The notes: a model not told the origin generated them from the sequence alone. 64,000 nt of DNA from Nitrospira sp. (GCA_016788885.1 JAEURX010000075.1:100078-164077), one strand, 5' to 3'; shown: positions 17,127-27,423, counted from the first letter of the stretch. Translations and numbers: made by a program.

Positions 17127-20100
17127 GAACCGGTTTCCTCCGTCGTGGAGCCGGAGCTGACGTCACGTCGCTTCCGGCAGATTCGTCGGGCACGGCACCG
17201 ACTGGAATACACACTTCGACCGTCGTGCCGGAATCCATTCGCGAGTGAATCTCAACCCGGCCCGCAAGAATCTCCACGCGCTCCCGTATGCCCCGTAGCC
17301 CGAATCCGGCCATCGGAGACAGACCCTCAACATCAAATCCGACACCATCGTCTGTGACGGTCAACCGCCATTCCCGCCGACTCCGCTGAACCAGGATGGA
17401 CACGGTCGTGGCATGTGCATGGCGAGTCACATTGGTCAGTAGTTCCTGAACAATCCGATAGAAGGCCGTCTCCAGTGTGGGCAGGCGCCCTGCACGACGG
17501 TGCGCCTGCTCAAACACCAGCGAACAGCGCAGGCCGGTCCGCGCCTGCACGTCCGCGATCATCGCTTCCAGACCGGCCTTGAGCCCCAGTTCTTCTAGGA
17601 CCGGAGGGCGAAGGACCCGAACAATCTGGCGCAGGCGCGCAAACAAAAGATCTGTCGTCTCCAGCGCGCGAGCCAAGCGATCTTGGCCACGCCCGGCCGC
17701 CGCAGTCGATCGACCCGCGACGCTGCGCTTGACCGACGCCAGATCGAACTTGAGCGAGGTCAGCAATTGACCGACTTCATCGTGCAATTCGCGTGACAAT
17801 CGTCGGCGTTCGTTGGACTCCACCATATGCAATTCCTGAGACATGGCCTGGAATCGTCGATACGCCTCTTCCAGGGAGGCATAGGCTCGCCGAGGGGCCG
17901 TGACATCGATCATCGCTCCGATCATACGTACGCCGACGCCAGCCTCGTTCCGTACGATATGGGCCCGATCCAGGAAGTTTCCATACGTGCCGTCGGCCAG
18001 GAGAAAACGGTATTCAGCAACGAACGTTCTGACATCTGTTTGGATGGCCTGACTCACCATGCCGAGAATCCGTTCTTTGTCTTCCGGGTGCAACCGGTTG
18101 CTCCACGCGTCGATGCTTGTCTCCGTTCGCGGATCATACCCGAACTTGTCGCAGGCGTTGGGACTCCACCAATGACCACCCGTGAGCAAATCCCAATCCC
18201 ACAAGATGTCGTTGGTAGCCTCAGCGACCAGACGGAACCGCTCCTCACTGGACCGGAGCAGGGCTTCGGTCTGCTTTCGGTCGGTGATGTCCCGACCAAC
18301 CCCGGTAATCCCGACCACCCGGCCGTGTAAATCCGTGAAGGGGGCGCCATTCCAGTGATACAAAATCGCACGGCCGTCTTTGGTGAGCAGATGGCCCTCC
18401 AACTCCGCATAGCCGGCCTCGAACGCCTGTTGAATGGCCGCGCTGGTCGGTTCCGCCTCCGACGTGGGCACCATCTCCAATGCCGATTTTCCCAACAACT
18501 CCTCATGCGTATACCCGGTGACCGTTTCCAATCGACGGTTCCATTTGCTGAGACGGCCTTCCAGATCCAGCACAAAAATCACATCGGGAACGGTTTCCAT
18601 AATGGTCTGCAAATTACTCAAGGCTTCCGCCAGTTCCCGCTCCGCCTGTTTGCGCTCAGTGATATCGGCAATGGTACCGACCATGCGCAAGGGCTGCCCG
18701 TCAATGTCTCTGGCGACAACTTTGCCTCGGTCGAGATACCATCGATATTCCCCGGACTTGTGGCGTAATCGAACTTCGAGTTCCTTCACGGGCGTGCGGC
18801 CATCCAGATGCGCCTGGAGCACCTCTGTCATGCGTGGGGTGTCCTCCGGATGCAGAATCTCGTAGAAGAAAGCCGTCGACCCGGTAACCTCCTCGGGTCG
18901 ATACCCGAGCAGGCGGATCCACTGAGGACTGAAGTAGACGGCATTGGTCTTGACGTTCCAGTCCCACAGCCCCTCATTGGTCGCCTCGATGGCGAAGTGG
19001 AATCGCTCTTCACTGGTGCGTAGTGCACCTTCGGCCCGCTTCCGCTCAGTCACATCACGAACGAAGGCGCAATGGCATTCCCGTCCGTTGTAGTACATGA
19101 AATTCACATCGACTTCGATCGGAATGAGCCGGCCGTCCTTGGTGCGATGACGACTCTCAAACGACACGTTCCCCTGAGCCCTGGTTTCTTCCCAATAGCT
19201 CGGCCAGGCCTCGGTTGGGAAGTCTGAGTTCAGGTCATGCACCGTCATCCCGAGAAGTTCCTCCCGCGAATACCCCAGCATCACCGTCGCGGCATCGTTG
19301 ACATCCAACAGCTCAGCGTTTGACCCGACCCAGTAGATCGCCTCCGTCGCATGATCGACAGTGTACTTGGCTAACTGCAGGGCCTCCTCGGTCCGCTTTC
19401 GTTCTGTGATGTCCTGCACCATCGCCAATACGTGCAGCGCATGCCCCGCCTCGTCCCGGATGACCGAGAGTCCCACGTGGGCCCAAATGATGCGCCCGTC
19501 TTTTCGGATGTACCGTTTTTCAAATACATCACAGGCCAGTTCTCCCGACAAAAGATTCCGCACCCGTTCGAGATTCTGGCCCAAGTCATCCGGATGCGTC
19601 AGGGACTGATAGGTACGCGTGAGGAGTTCCTCCTCGGAATAACCGAGAATTGTGCAGAGGGTTTGATTGACCTCCCATAACCGTCCGGTGACATCCGCGA
19701 TCGACATCCCAATCGTCGCATTCCGATAGGCGGCGCGAAAGCGTTCCTCGCTACGACGGAGCGCATTTTCCACCCGCTTCCGCTCCGTAATATTCAATAA
19801 GACGCCGATGGCACGAGTGACCCGCCCCTGGCGGTCCGGAAGCCCTCGCCCCTTCGCCAACACCCATCGTTCCTCCCCCGTGGGAAGCCTGAGCCGATAC
19901 TCCGCCTCGTAGTCGCGATGCATCCTGAGGCAATCCTCGAATCGTTGTGCCACCCATTCACGGTCTTCCGGGTGAATACGCTCGAGACAGGCCGCATACG
20001 ACGTAAGATCACCTGGGCGGAAGCCGACAATCTCCATCCCCCTGGGAGAAAAGATGGTGCGATCCTCTGCCACATTCCAATCAAAGGTACCTTCTCCTGC

Positions 20101-22248
20101 CGCGGCCAGCGCGAGACTGAGGTGCGTCTCCCCTTCCTGCCGCTTCGCCTCCACCTGTTTCAGCTCGGTGAGGTCCTTCACATAGGCGACACGCGAATGG
20201 GGCCGTCCATGCGCATCCCTGATGAGCATGGCCTCGACCAAGACCGGAAACACCGAGCCGTCCTTGCGCTGTTGAACGGACTCGAAGAGGAGATGCCCCT
20301 CCTGGCCGATGAGCGTGCAATGCTCCTGAACCGCCGCGCGTGCCTCGGGAGCGTAGACTGACAGAACGGGCCGACCGATCAGTTCCTCCACCGTGTATCC
20401 GGATTGCCGGGCAAACGCTCGATTGACCGCCAGGAAGGTCTCCGAAACCAAATCGGCATGGGCGAGCCCGAACTCCGCCTGTTCAAACACCTGTTGCCAG
20501 CGTCGCGCATCTTCCTCGGCTTGTTTCCGTTCGGTAATGTCGGTCGTCGCCCCGACCATGCGATAGGGACGGCCCTGTTCATCCCACAGCGCCTGCGCAC
20601 GCGATTGAAGCCATCGATAACTTCCATCCTTGTGACGCACCCGGCATTGCACATCAAAGGGCACCCGACGTTCGAAATGGTTCTGGGTCTCGGTCCGCAC
20701 GCGCGCCAGGTCATCCGGATGCACCCGATCGAAGAATGAAGACGCGAGATCCGGCAATTCATCCTCAGCAAACCCCAACAAGGCTTTCCAACGGGCGGAA
20801 TGCACCGCCTCTCCGGTGAGCACATTCCAATCCCAGATCCCGTCGGAGGTGCCTCGCACGGCCAGGGCATAGCGCTCTTCGCTCGCTTTGAGTTGCTGCT
20901 CGGCGAGGAATCGCCCCAACTCACTGCCGGCGCGGCCGGCAGCCATGCGCAACAGCGATTCCGCCCAGACGGGATCCTTCAACGGTTTGCTGGCGAGCAC
21001 GGCAAGCCACCCGATGGGCTCGTCGCTCGGTGAGGGAAGCATCAAGGCCATATAGGACTCGATGGAGAGATGACGAAGCAGATCATCCTGAGGGAATGTG
21101 GCTTGCACGTCGGCCGGATAGTGACAGAATCCTTCGGTCAGGACGTGCTCGCACGGTGTCCCCGCCAAGTCATACTCTACCTGTTCCAGCGGCCCATCCG
21201 GCCCACGACCGGCAACGGTCCTGGCGCGATCCCGACCGGGAAGGGGTCGAATACAGAACGCATAGTCCGCCTCAATCGCATGCGCCAGCGTTTCCACGAG
21301 CTGCCGCAGGAATGCCACGCCTGTCGAGCGGATGGTCCCGGCCATCACGCCCAAGGCTTCTTCACTGCGCTTCTGCGCCGTGAGATCCCGTACCGAAACG
21401 ATGCCGCCGATCCACTCTCCGTCACGAATGAGCGGCGCCACGGTCCACCTGACCCGCAAGGCTGAGCCATCGCATCCGACAAACACGTCATCCGGACTCT
21501 GGCTCTTCACCGGCAGAACACACGCACGCGCGAGCCGACAGGGTTCATCCGAACACGATGCAGCGCTCTGCTCATGACGATGGACACAGTCGTGCAGCAA
21601 CCGGCCGGCAAGTTCGGAGGAAGTCTGGTTGAGAAGCACTTCCGTCTCATGATTGACGTGTCGCACACGCCCGCTGCAGTCCGTGACGAAGACCGCGTCT
21701 GCCATACTCGCGATCATCTCGCTCAGTACATGCTCATCGAGGATCGAACGATCGACTCTCAGCCTTCGCAATTCCAACTGCGCCCCGGCCTGTCGAGCCA
21801 CTCGCCGCAACGCTTCACCTTGCTCGTCGGTCGTCCTGCGAGGCACCACGTCCATGACGGCGATCGTGCCCACTGCGTATCCGTCGGGGGTCAGAATCGG
21901 GGCTCCACAGTAAAATCTGACTCGCGGTTCCGCCATGACCAACGGATGGGTGGAAAAGCGCGGATCGGCCTGTGCATCCTCAATCGTCACCAACTCCGTC
22001 TGTTGGATGGTGAACGCACACAGACCGGCGTCACGGACGGTCTCGGTTATAGCCAGGCCGACCGTGGCTTTGAACCACTGCCGGTCCCGGTCGATGAACG
22101 TGACGACCGCGATCGGCGCACGGCACAACGCCGCAGCCAGATGCGCCAAGTCATCGAAGGCGGTGTCCGGGGGAGAGTCGAGAATCCGGTAGCGCAACAA
22201 GGCAGCTACACGGGCCATGTCGTCGGAAGGCGGGGCGTGCGTCGCCAT
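17119..22248 (-). CDS. NarX-type histidine kinase with two GAF and nine PAS domains
   Basis: A 1709-residue soluble sensor kinase. Order: GAF (about 10-165), PAS (about 170-295), GAF (about 300-455), eight further PAS domains (about 460-1490), then HisKA_3 with phospho-His in RRLSRELHDEVGQLL and a NarX-class ATPase (DDGVGFD, GFGLRGIRERV). The first PAS has a cysteine cluster (CVHRHEQSAASCSDEPCRLA) that could bind metal or sense redox state; the other PAS domains look generic, several with the S-E-E-R-F lead-in. No transmembrane segment or signal peptide is visible, so it reads cytoplasmic signals. It is coupled by an 8-bp overlap to the NarL-type regulator. The number of PAS domains is unusually high. 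Confidence 0.92.
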   Translation of the reverse strand: MATHAPPSDDMARVAALLRYRILDSPPDTAFDDLAHLAAALCRAPIAVVTFIDRDRQWFKATVGLAITETVRDAGLCAFTIQQTELVTIEDAQADPRFSTHPLVMAEPRVRFYCGAPILTPDGYAVGTIAVMDVVPRRTTDEQGEALRRVARQAGAQLELRRLRVDRSILDEHVLSEMIASMADAVFVTDCSGRVRHVNHETEVLLNQTSSELAGRLLHDCVHRHEQSAASCSDEPCRLARACVLPVKSQSPDDVFVGCDGSALRVRWTVAPLIRDGEWIGGIVSVRDLTAQKRSEEALGVMAGTIRSTGVAFLRQLVETLAHAIEADYAFCIRPLPGRDRARTVAGRGPDGPLEQVEYDLAGTPCEHVLTEGFCHYPADVQATFPQDDLLRHLSIESYMALMLPSPSDEPIGWLAVLASKPLKDPVWAESLLRMAAGRAGSELGRFLAEQQLKASEERYALAVRGTSDGIWDWNVLTGEAVHSARWKALLGFAEDELPDLASSFFDRVHPDDLARVRTETQNHFERRVPFDVQCRVRHKDGSYRWLQSRAQALWDEQGRPYRMVGATTDITERKQAEEDARRWQQVFEQAEFGLAHADLVSETFLAVNRAFARQSGYTVEELIGRPVLSVYAPEARAAVQEHCTLIGQEGHLLFESVQQRKDGSVFPVLVEAMLIRDAHGRPHSRVAYVKDLTELKQVEAKRQEGETHLSLALAAAGEGTFDWNVAEDRTIFSPRGMEIVGFRPGDLTSYAACLERIHPEDREWVAQRFEDCLRMHRDYEAEYRLRLPTGEERWVLAKGRGLPDRQGRVTRAIGVLLNITERKRVENALRRSEERFRAAYRNATIGMSIADVTGRLWEVNQTLCTILGYSEEELLTRTYQSLTHPDDLGQNLERVRNLLSGELACDVFEKRYIRKDGRIIWAHVGLSVIRDEAGHALHVLAMVQDITERKRTEEALQLAKYTVDHATEAIYWVGSNAELLDVNDAATVMLGYSREELLGMTVHDLNSDFPTEAWPSYWEETRAQGNVSFESRHRTKDGRLIPIEVDVNFMYYNGRECHCAFVRDVTERKRAEGALRTSEERFHFAIEATNEGLWDWNVKTNAVYFSPQWIRLLGYRPEEVTGSTAFFYEILHPEDTPRMTEVLQAHLDGRTPVKELEVRLRHKSGEYRWYLDRGKVVARDIDGQPLRMVGTIADITERKQAERELAEALSNLQTIMETVPDVIFVLDLEGRLSKWNRRLETVTGYTHEELLGKSALEMVPTSEAEPTSAAIQQAFEAGYAELEGHLLTKDGRAILYHWNGAPFTDLHGRVVGITGVGRDITDRKQTEALLRSSEERFRLVAEATNDILWDWDLLTGGHWWSPNACDKFGYDPRTETSIDAWSNRLHPEDKERILGMVSQAIQTDVRTFVAEYRFLLADGTYGNFLDRAHIVRNEAGVGVRMIGAMIDVTAPRRAYASLEEAYRRFQAMSQELHMVESNERRRLSRELHDEVGQLLTSLKFDLASVKRSVAGRSTAAAGRGQDRLARALETTDLLFARLRQIVRVLRPPVLEELGLKAGLEAMIADVQARTGLRCSLVFEQAHRRAGRLPTLETAFYRIVQELLTNVTRHAHATTVSILVQRSRREWRLTVTDDGVGFDVEGLSPMAGFGLRGIRERVEILAGRVEIHSRMDSGTTVEVCIPVGAVPDESAGSDVTSAPAPRRRKPVHE

Positions 22249-22393
22249 ACGTGCAGTCCCACGCGCAAATACCCGAAGGATTGGTGTACGCTGATTTCGC
22301 CCAGAGTCTTACCACAAATACCCCGCATCGAATAGGGCCATCCGGGACAAGGGGAGCCATCTGGCTCTCTCAGTGACCTGTGCGGGGGCAGCG

Positions 22394-24940
22394 CTATGAC
22401 CAGGCAGGGAGTGACGTGCCATCGGTCATGCGCCAATGAGGAACCCAAACCAGTGCCACGAGTTTGACGGCGATATTGGATTTGCTGGGCTTGAGCATGA
22501 TGCGGTCGAGTGTTTCCGTCAGCGGATCAGTCGCAGCCGCCAACGCGGAGGTTTCGGCGTTGAACTGCGATTCAAGATCAGACAACTGTTGTTGCAGGGC
22601 CGCGACATTGTCTTCGGCATGGCTCACATCCTTCGATTCCTTCATGGCCCGGCCCGCACCACGGATCGCGGTCGTCGCCTTGCCGATCGTGGTCGCGCTG
22701 ATCGTCTTCCGTCCCAGGAACGCCCCCAAGATCGTCGCACCGACGGAAATCGCTGCTTGCAACTGACTGCTTCGGGATTCCGCCTGTTGCCGCTCGACCA
22801 TCTGCTCCGCGCGCCGGATACGATCTTGGAGGGCTGCAATCTTGGGCGAATACTTTTTCCGCAGGGCGTCGCTTTGCTGATCACGTTGCTCACGCCCGGC
22901 CTGCTGGAGTCGCACCCGGAAATCGCGTTCCGATTCACCAGGCCGCGACAAGGCATTCGCACTCGGGCTGCGAAAGAGTTCGAGCGTGTGCGTACGATAG
23001 ATCCAACCTGAGAGCGCACTCTTCCAGACCTCATATTGTTTGGCCTGACTCGCGATACCGGGGAGCGGCTCGAACTTGGTACGGTCGACCGGTTCGCGCT
23101 CCAGATCGGCCAAGGCGATCTCCGCGAGGTGCGACTGTTCCCATTCCAGCGGAATCGCGCCGGTCCCGATCGCCGCCAGGCGCGTCAGCTCGTTCGTCGT
23201 ATCAACCGCCGCTTTAGTATCCACAAACCGCACCTGAACCGCCCCGAGCACCATGGGCTGATAGACGAGTGCGGCCGTGTCAGGCTGCGCGCTCCGCAAG
23301 GGTACAAAATATTGCGGCACATCGGGCGGCACGATCGGACGGGCCGCCGCCGCGTGCGTCCCCTCCTGTGCCGATCGCGACACTCCCGCTACCTGCGCGG
23401 CGCGACCCGACAGACCGGCAGATGGGTGCGCGCTTCGCATCGGCGCCATCAATTGCTTGATTTGTGTCCGCGTCAGCGGGCCGCGCAGGTACGACAAGGT
23501 CCAGCGAGTTTGGAAGACTTCCGGCGCATCCTCGTGGACATTGTTCAGGAGAAACACCCGGTTCCCGAGCCCCGCCAGCGTTTGCTCCATCTGTTGGCGA
23601 TCAAACCTTTTCCCGCTACTGGCTGCCGCACCCTCCAGCCCCTCGATCACCCGCGCCTTGTCGCGCTCCGTTTGCAGCCGACCAATGAACCAGGTGCCGG
23701 TATTGGCCAATCCCTTGTAATCGAGATCGACCGGATTTTGCGTCGCCAATACGACACCCAGCCCGAACGCCCGTGCCTGCTTGAGCAGGGTCAACAGCGG
23801 CGCCTTGGAGGGAGGATTGGCCACAGGCGGGAAGTAGCCGAAAATTTCGTCCATGTAGAGAATCGCCCGCAGGCTGGTCGTGCCGGATTGCGAACGAACC
23901 CAGCCCAACGTTTGATTCAGCAACAGTGAGACAAAAAACATCCGTTCTGCATCATTCAAATGCGCAATCGAAAAAATGGCGATCCGTGGCTTCCCGGACG
24001 CCCCGTACAGCATCTGTCCGACGTCCAGTGGTTCCCCTTCCATCCAAGCGGCAAATCCCGGCGCAGCCAACAAATTGTTCAGTTGCATGGCCAGCGCGAA
24101 CCGCTCCTTCGACGGAAAGAACGATTCCAGATCCAACACCCCGACCTTCACCAGCGGCGGCGCTTGAATCTGATGAATCAGCGCGGCCAGATCCAAATCT
24201 CGCCCCGCCCGCCAGGCGCTGTCGAGAATCGACGACAGGAGAATATGTTCACGGCTCTTGATCGGGTCAGCTTGCAAACCGATCAAACCCAGGAGACTGG
24301 TCACCGTCGTGCCGATCCGTTCGCGCAGGAGTTCCGCATCATCCAGCATCTCGGGCGGCGGCGCGGCAAACGACTTCAGAATCGACACCGGCAATCCCGC
24401 ATTGCTCCCCGGCGTGTAGATGGCGAAGTCGGCGGCATCTCTCAATGTTTGGATACGCGCGGCGCTTTGTCCCCATTCACCCAACCCTTTCTCCCACAGC
24501 GCCGCCTGCTGTGCCGCGTAGTCGGCAGGCGCAAGTCCCTTCTTGCGTGCATCGTCTTCATTGATCCAGAGGGCAAAGTCCTCACCTCGAAGTTGCGGAA
24601 ACGTGAGCAGCAGGTTCGCGAGGTCTCCCTTGGGGTCGATGACAATAGCGGGAATCCCGTCGATCGCGGCTTCTTCCAGCAGCCCGACGCACAGCCCCGT
24701 CTTGCCGCTTCCCGTCATGCCGACGCAGACCGCATGAGTCACCAGATCCTTGGAGTCATACAGCAGCCATCCCGGCTTGGCTTTCTTCGCGGCCAGATCG
24801 TACGGTCGACCGAGATAGAACACCCCGAGCTTCTCGAAATCAGCGGCCCCTGCGCTCGACGGATCTGGCGCGGACGCACCGAGGATGCTGTCGGTCGTGG
24901 CCACGGCTTTGGCCTTCGTCTCTGTCTTTTTCGGCGGCAT
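22394..24940 (-). CDS. HerA/DUF87-like P-loop ATPase
   Basis: An 848-residue ATPase of the HerA-FtsK class. The Walker A motif is GMTGSGKT (74-81), Walker B is AILYMDEIFGYFPP (about 355-370), and LLKQARAFGLGVVLATQNP resembles the sensor region of these motors. The C-terminal half holds a long charged coiled coil (about 640-700 and 750-800) and a short Gly/Ala-rich segment. The N-terminal 30 residues are low complexity. ATG 24940 is chosen: GGGGG lies just upstream, and conserved sequence begins soon after. DNA translocation or pumping is inferred from the fold; no nuclease gene (NurA, SIR2) sits beside it, so a role in end resection or defence is not supported here. Confidence 0.85.
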   Translation of the reverse strand: MPPKKTETKAKAVATTDSILGASAPDPSSAGAADFEKLGVFYLGRPYDLAAKKAKPGWLLYDSKDLVTHAVCVGMTGSGKTGLCVGLLEEAAIDGIPAIVIDPKGDLANLLLTFPQLRGEDFALWINEDDARKKGLAPADYAAQQAALWEKGLGEWGQSAARIQTLRDAADFAIYTPGSNAGLPVSILKSFAAPPPEMLDDAELLRERIGTTVTSLLGLIGLQADPIKSREHILLSSILDSAWRAGRDLDLAALIHQIQAPPLVKVGVLDLESFFPSKERFALAMQLNNLLAAPGFAAWMEGEPLDVGQMLYGASGKPRIAIFSIAHLNDAERMFFVSLLLNQTLGWVRSQSGTTSLRAILYMDEIFGYFPPVANPPSKAPLLTLLKQARAFGLGVVLATQNPVDLDYKGLANTGTWFIGRLQTERDKARVIEGLEGAAASSGKRFDRQQMEQTLAGLGNRVFLLNNVHEDAPEVFQTRWTLSYLRGPLTRTQIKQLMAPMRSAHPSAGLSGRAAQVAGVSRSAQEGTHAAAARPIVPPDVPQYFVPLRSAQPDTAALVYQPMVLGAVQVRFVDTKAAVDTTNELTRLAAIGTGAIPLEWEQSHLAEIALADLEREPVDRTKFEPLPGIASQAKQYEVWKSALSGWIYRTHTLELFRSPSANALSRPGESERDFRVRLQQAGREQRDQQSDALRKKYSPKIAALQDRIRRAEQMVERQQAESRSSQLQAAISVGATILGAFLGRKTISATTIGKATTAIRGAGRAMKESKDVSHAEDNVAALQQQLSDLESQFNAETSALAAATDPLTETLDRIMLKPSKSNIAVKLVALVWVPHWRMTDGTSLPAWS

Positions 24941-25132
24941 AGATGATCCCCCAGTGGAGCCAGCAGGAATCGCAGAACGCTGCGGAATGTCGACCGGCAT
25001 TCTAGTAAGCAGGGGCACGGACTGCAAGCCGTTCACGCATCGGTTTCCGCACGGCAACCGGTCCTCACGTTCACCCCTCGCGTACTAATTCAATTGCGAA
25101 ATCGGTTGGCTCACTGGCAGGATGCAGCTGAC

Positions 25133-26047
25133 ATGCATCGTCACTGGATCATCTCGCTCGCGCTGGCCCTCTTTGGGCTTCCTGGTCTCGCCCTGGCCGA
25201 GGCTCCGCCCCAAAGCGTGCACTGGGGCGCCATCGCCTTTCCGGACCATGACCCAACCTTGACCCTGAGCACGGCTGTGCTGGATCGCTTCACGGAATTC
25301 GACGGCGCCGGCAAACGCTACAACGATATGCATCAGACGATGGGCTTCAACTTTTTTACGGTGAGTTGGACGAAGCCCCTCTCGCAGTTACCCGGCTGGA
25401 ATCTCAATCTCACGGCGGGTGGCGGGCCGACCAGGGATGGCCCCAGCCGGTTCCTACAGAATGATGTCGTCCACAAATTACGCGGCTTTGACCCGGTCCC
25501 GGTCGGCGAGAAGCGTGACGCCAATGACTTCATGCTGAGCGGCACGATGACGCGCTGGTTCGGCATCCTGGGAACCAGTGACGTCTTCTTTGCCGGAGTG
25601 GGCGGCGCCGGCGGCTCACTGTACTACGAACCCTACGTACAAGCCGGCTTTCGACGTCTGGCCATCTTGGGCGTGATCCCGTTCCTCGGCGACTATCTTC
25701 GCGTGTCCGCACTGGGGCGCTACGGCCGCCCCTTCAGCGGCGCGGCGTTTCACCAGGTCGCCCCGCAATCCTATCTCGCGCAGGCATCAGTGGGATTGGG
25801 CAACTATCAGCACTGGAAGGATTCGACGCCCTGGGAAATCGAACTCGCCGTGACCGTCGATTCCGGACTGTTCGTGGACCATCGAGGAGATGCGCTGGAA
25901 GAACGATTCGTCTCACTGGCGCTGCGTTATTCTGCCTTCACCTTCGAAACGTGGAACGATCTCATCAATCAAAAAGACTATGGTCCGACCTTCGGCGCCC
26001 GCCTGACACTCGATCTGTTCTATCTGTACGATCGCTGGTTTCACTGA
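25133..26047 (+). CDS. Probable outer-membrane beta-barrel protein, unknown function
   Basis: A 304-residue protein with a classical signal peptide (MHRHWIISLALALFGLPGLALA, cleavage near 22). The mature part is rich in alternating aromatic and glycine strands (for example LSGTMTRWFGILGTSDVFFAG, YEPYVQAGFRRLAILG, RFVSLALRYSAFTFETW) and ends in ...FYLYDRWFH with aromatic residues, as in outer-membrane barrels. No family was recognised. ATG 25133 is chosen because it gives a clean signal peptide. It is divergent from the HerA-like gene and convergent with the tiny membrane peptide gene that follows. Confidence 0.7.
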   Translation: MHRHWIISLALALFGLPGLALAEAPPQSVHWGAIAFPDHDPTLTLSTAVLDRFTEFDGAGKRYNDMHQTMGFNFFTVSWTKPLSQLPGWNLNLTAGGGPTRDGPSRFLQNDVVHKLRGFDPVPVGEKRDANDFMLSGTMTRWFGILGTSDVFFAGVGGAGGSLYYEPYVQAGFRRLAILGVIPFLGDYLRVSALGRYGRPFSGAAFHQVAPQSYLAQASVGLGNYQHWKDSTPWEIELAVTVDSGLFVDHRGDALEERFVSLALRYSAFTFETWNDLINQKDYGPTFGARLTLDLFYLYDRWFH

Positions 26048-26098
26048 AGGTCAGTGGCGTTCACGCTGACAGGCTCACGTAACCACCTCAGCCTGAAC

Positions 26099-26191
26099 CT
26101 ACCGCAAAACACCCACGAACCAGAGCAGCACGAGAATGCTGGCCGGGACGCCCAACAACCAGAGGATGAACCCTTTGCCCATCGGTCCCAT
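26099..26191 (-). CDS. 30-residue single-span membrane peptide
   Basis: A very short gene supported by a strong Shine-Dalgarno (AAGGAGGGG, five bases or fewer from the ATG). The product starts MGPMGKGFILWLLGVPASI, continues LVLLWFVGVLR and stops at TAG. After seven residues it is a single hydrophobic helix with a basic C-terminus. It lies 24 bp downstream of the lipoprotein gene on the same strand and may be cotranscribed with it. I do not recognise the family. The excellent ribosome-binding site and the coherent membrane helix argue against chance. Confidence 0.7.
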   Translation of the reverse strand: MGPMGKGFILWLLGVPASILVLLWFVGVLR

Positions 26192-26215
26192 GGACCCCTC
26201 CTTGTGAGCTGTAGC

Positions 26216-26644
26216 TCACGGTAAGAACGCCGCCGCCGTAAGCTCGCGATTCAAAGCCGCGACCATGTTCAGATGTGCGCGGTAATCTTGTTCAAGATCC
26301 GCCACAAATAGGTCGGCATGCTTCCGTTGCAGGACCTGTCCGAATTCGGCTTGCCTACTGACTGGGATGTCATACAGAGCCGCCAAGGCGCTCACATATT
26401 GCCCGCCACCTGCTGCCGCTTCCTGCCTGAGATTTTCGTATGCCACCCCTGCAAATAGATTGATCTTCTGTTCCTTCACGATCATGCCATCGGACGTAAA
26501 GAGTTCATTCGGGCTCGTGCTGGAGAAAAAATTGACGGTCGTATCGACCGTGGCTTTGGTGGTGTTACAGGCCCCAACCGACAAGCCGACGGCCAGGACC
26601 CACAGAGTCACACCCAGGTGGCGCATGGATTGTGTTGATGCCAT
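26216..26644 (-). CDS. Lipoprotein, DUF3015-like C-terminal region
   Basis: A 142-residue precursor with a lipoprotein signal: a basic start, a hydrophobic stretch (GVTLWVLAVGL) and lipobox LSVGAC with Cys26. The C-terminal half (EAAAGGGQYVSALAALYDIP, then a stretch ending in ALNRELT) resembles DUF3015 proteins, whose role is unknown; the resemblance is from memory and moderate. ATG 26644 has AAGGAGG at an ideal distance. The protein would be anchored to the inner or outer membrane after Lol sorting. Upstream, 26645-26867 shows no gene. Confidence 0.8.
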   Translation of the reverse strand: MASTQSMRHLGVTLWVLAVGLSVGACNTTKATVDTTVNFFSSTSPNELFTSDGMIVKEQKINLFAGVAYENLRQEAAAGGGQYVSALAALYDIPVSRQAEFGQVLQRKHADLFVADLEQDYRAHLNMVAALNRELTAAAFLP

Positions 26645-26867
26645 ACGAACCTCCTTCCCGCTCACTCCCGGCAAGTTGAACAGCGCTTCCTGTTCACTTA
26701 TAGCGGGCGAGCAGGAACAGTGCCCCTGGTGATTACCCTGGAGGAACCGGGAATACGCTCCTGGCGAGAACGCTGTGGGTGAAACACGTCTGGTCTTGAG
26801 AGGAAGCTGGAGTGCGAACTATTCAGAAACCGCAAGGGAACGGCCGGTCACAAAATGCCCGACACCG

Positions 26868-27197
26868 TCACCATTCTTTAAACACGACAAAGACGGCGCC
26901 GATCATCATGCCGAACCCAACCAGATAATTCCATTTCAGCTCTTCCTTGAGATAGACGACCGAGAAGACGCAGAACACGATAAGCGTAATCACTTCCTGT
27001 ATCGTTTTGAGCTGCGCCGCGGTGAATTCATAATGGCCGATACGATTGGCGGGAACCTGGAAGCAGTACTCCACGAACGCGATGCCCCAACTCGCCAGAA
27101 TCGCCATCCACAACGGCGACTCTTTGTATTTCAGATGCCCATACCAGGCGAAGGTCATGAAGATGTTGGAGATGGTCAGTAAAAGAATGGTGTGCAT
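26868..27197 (-). CDS. DUF486 family small membrane protein
   Basis: A 109-residue membrane protein with four hydrophobic helices related to the drug/metabolite-transporter fold. MHTILLLTISNIFMTFAWYG opens the protein, WGIAFVEYCFQVPANRIG marks the middle, and the ending KEELKWNYLVGFGMMIGAVF is typical of DUF486 (PF04342). AGAGGAGG precedes ATG 27197, ruling out an earlier in-frame start. Function unknown; half-size members of this fold often act as dimers. It is oriented like uvrA but lies 289 bp past its end, with a structured hairpin between. Confidence 0.88.
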   Translation of the reverse strand: MHTILLLTISNIFMTFAWYGHLKYKESPLWMAILASWGIAFVEYCFQVPANRIGHYEFTAAQLKTIQEVITLIVFCVFSVVYLKEELKWNYLVGFGMMIGAVFVVFKEW

Positions 27198-27366
27198 GGG
27201 CCTCCTCTGGGATATGGGGAAACAGCAGCGGGGAAAGAAGTACTTCCTTGGAGACTGAACATCATTGGCGTCTCCTGCCTCCCCACATCTCTCCATTCAT
27301 AGCGGGGTGGAAGGGTAGAGTCTTCGGAGTCGGCATGGCGGGCGTGGAGAGATGCAGCGGATAAAC

Positions 27367-27423
27367 TTGCCGTTGTGCGACGGCATGCGACCTTCGGTCG
27401 CGCCTCACAGTCGCACACGGCAA
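27367..27423 (-). terminator. Nested hairpin downstream of uvrA
   Basis: Outer arms 27367-27381 and 27410-27423 pair over 14 bp with one bulged base. An inner GCGACC-TTC-GGTCGC stem lies at 27387-27401. On the minus strand it begins 64 nt after the uvrA stop and is followed by GTTTAT. It may be a terminator or a cruciform. It is the only structure seen in the 27198-27486 gap. Confidence 0.45.

Noticed and set aside
22394..24940. HerA-like ATPase as part of an antiphage system
   Set aside because: No nuclease, SIR2 or other defence partner is adjacent, and the neighbours look like ordinary genes.
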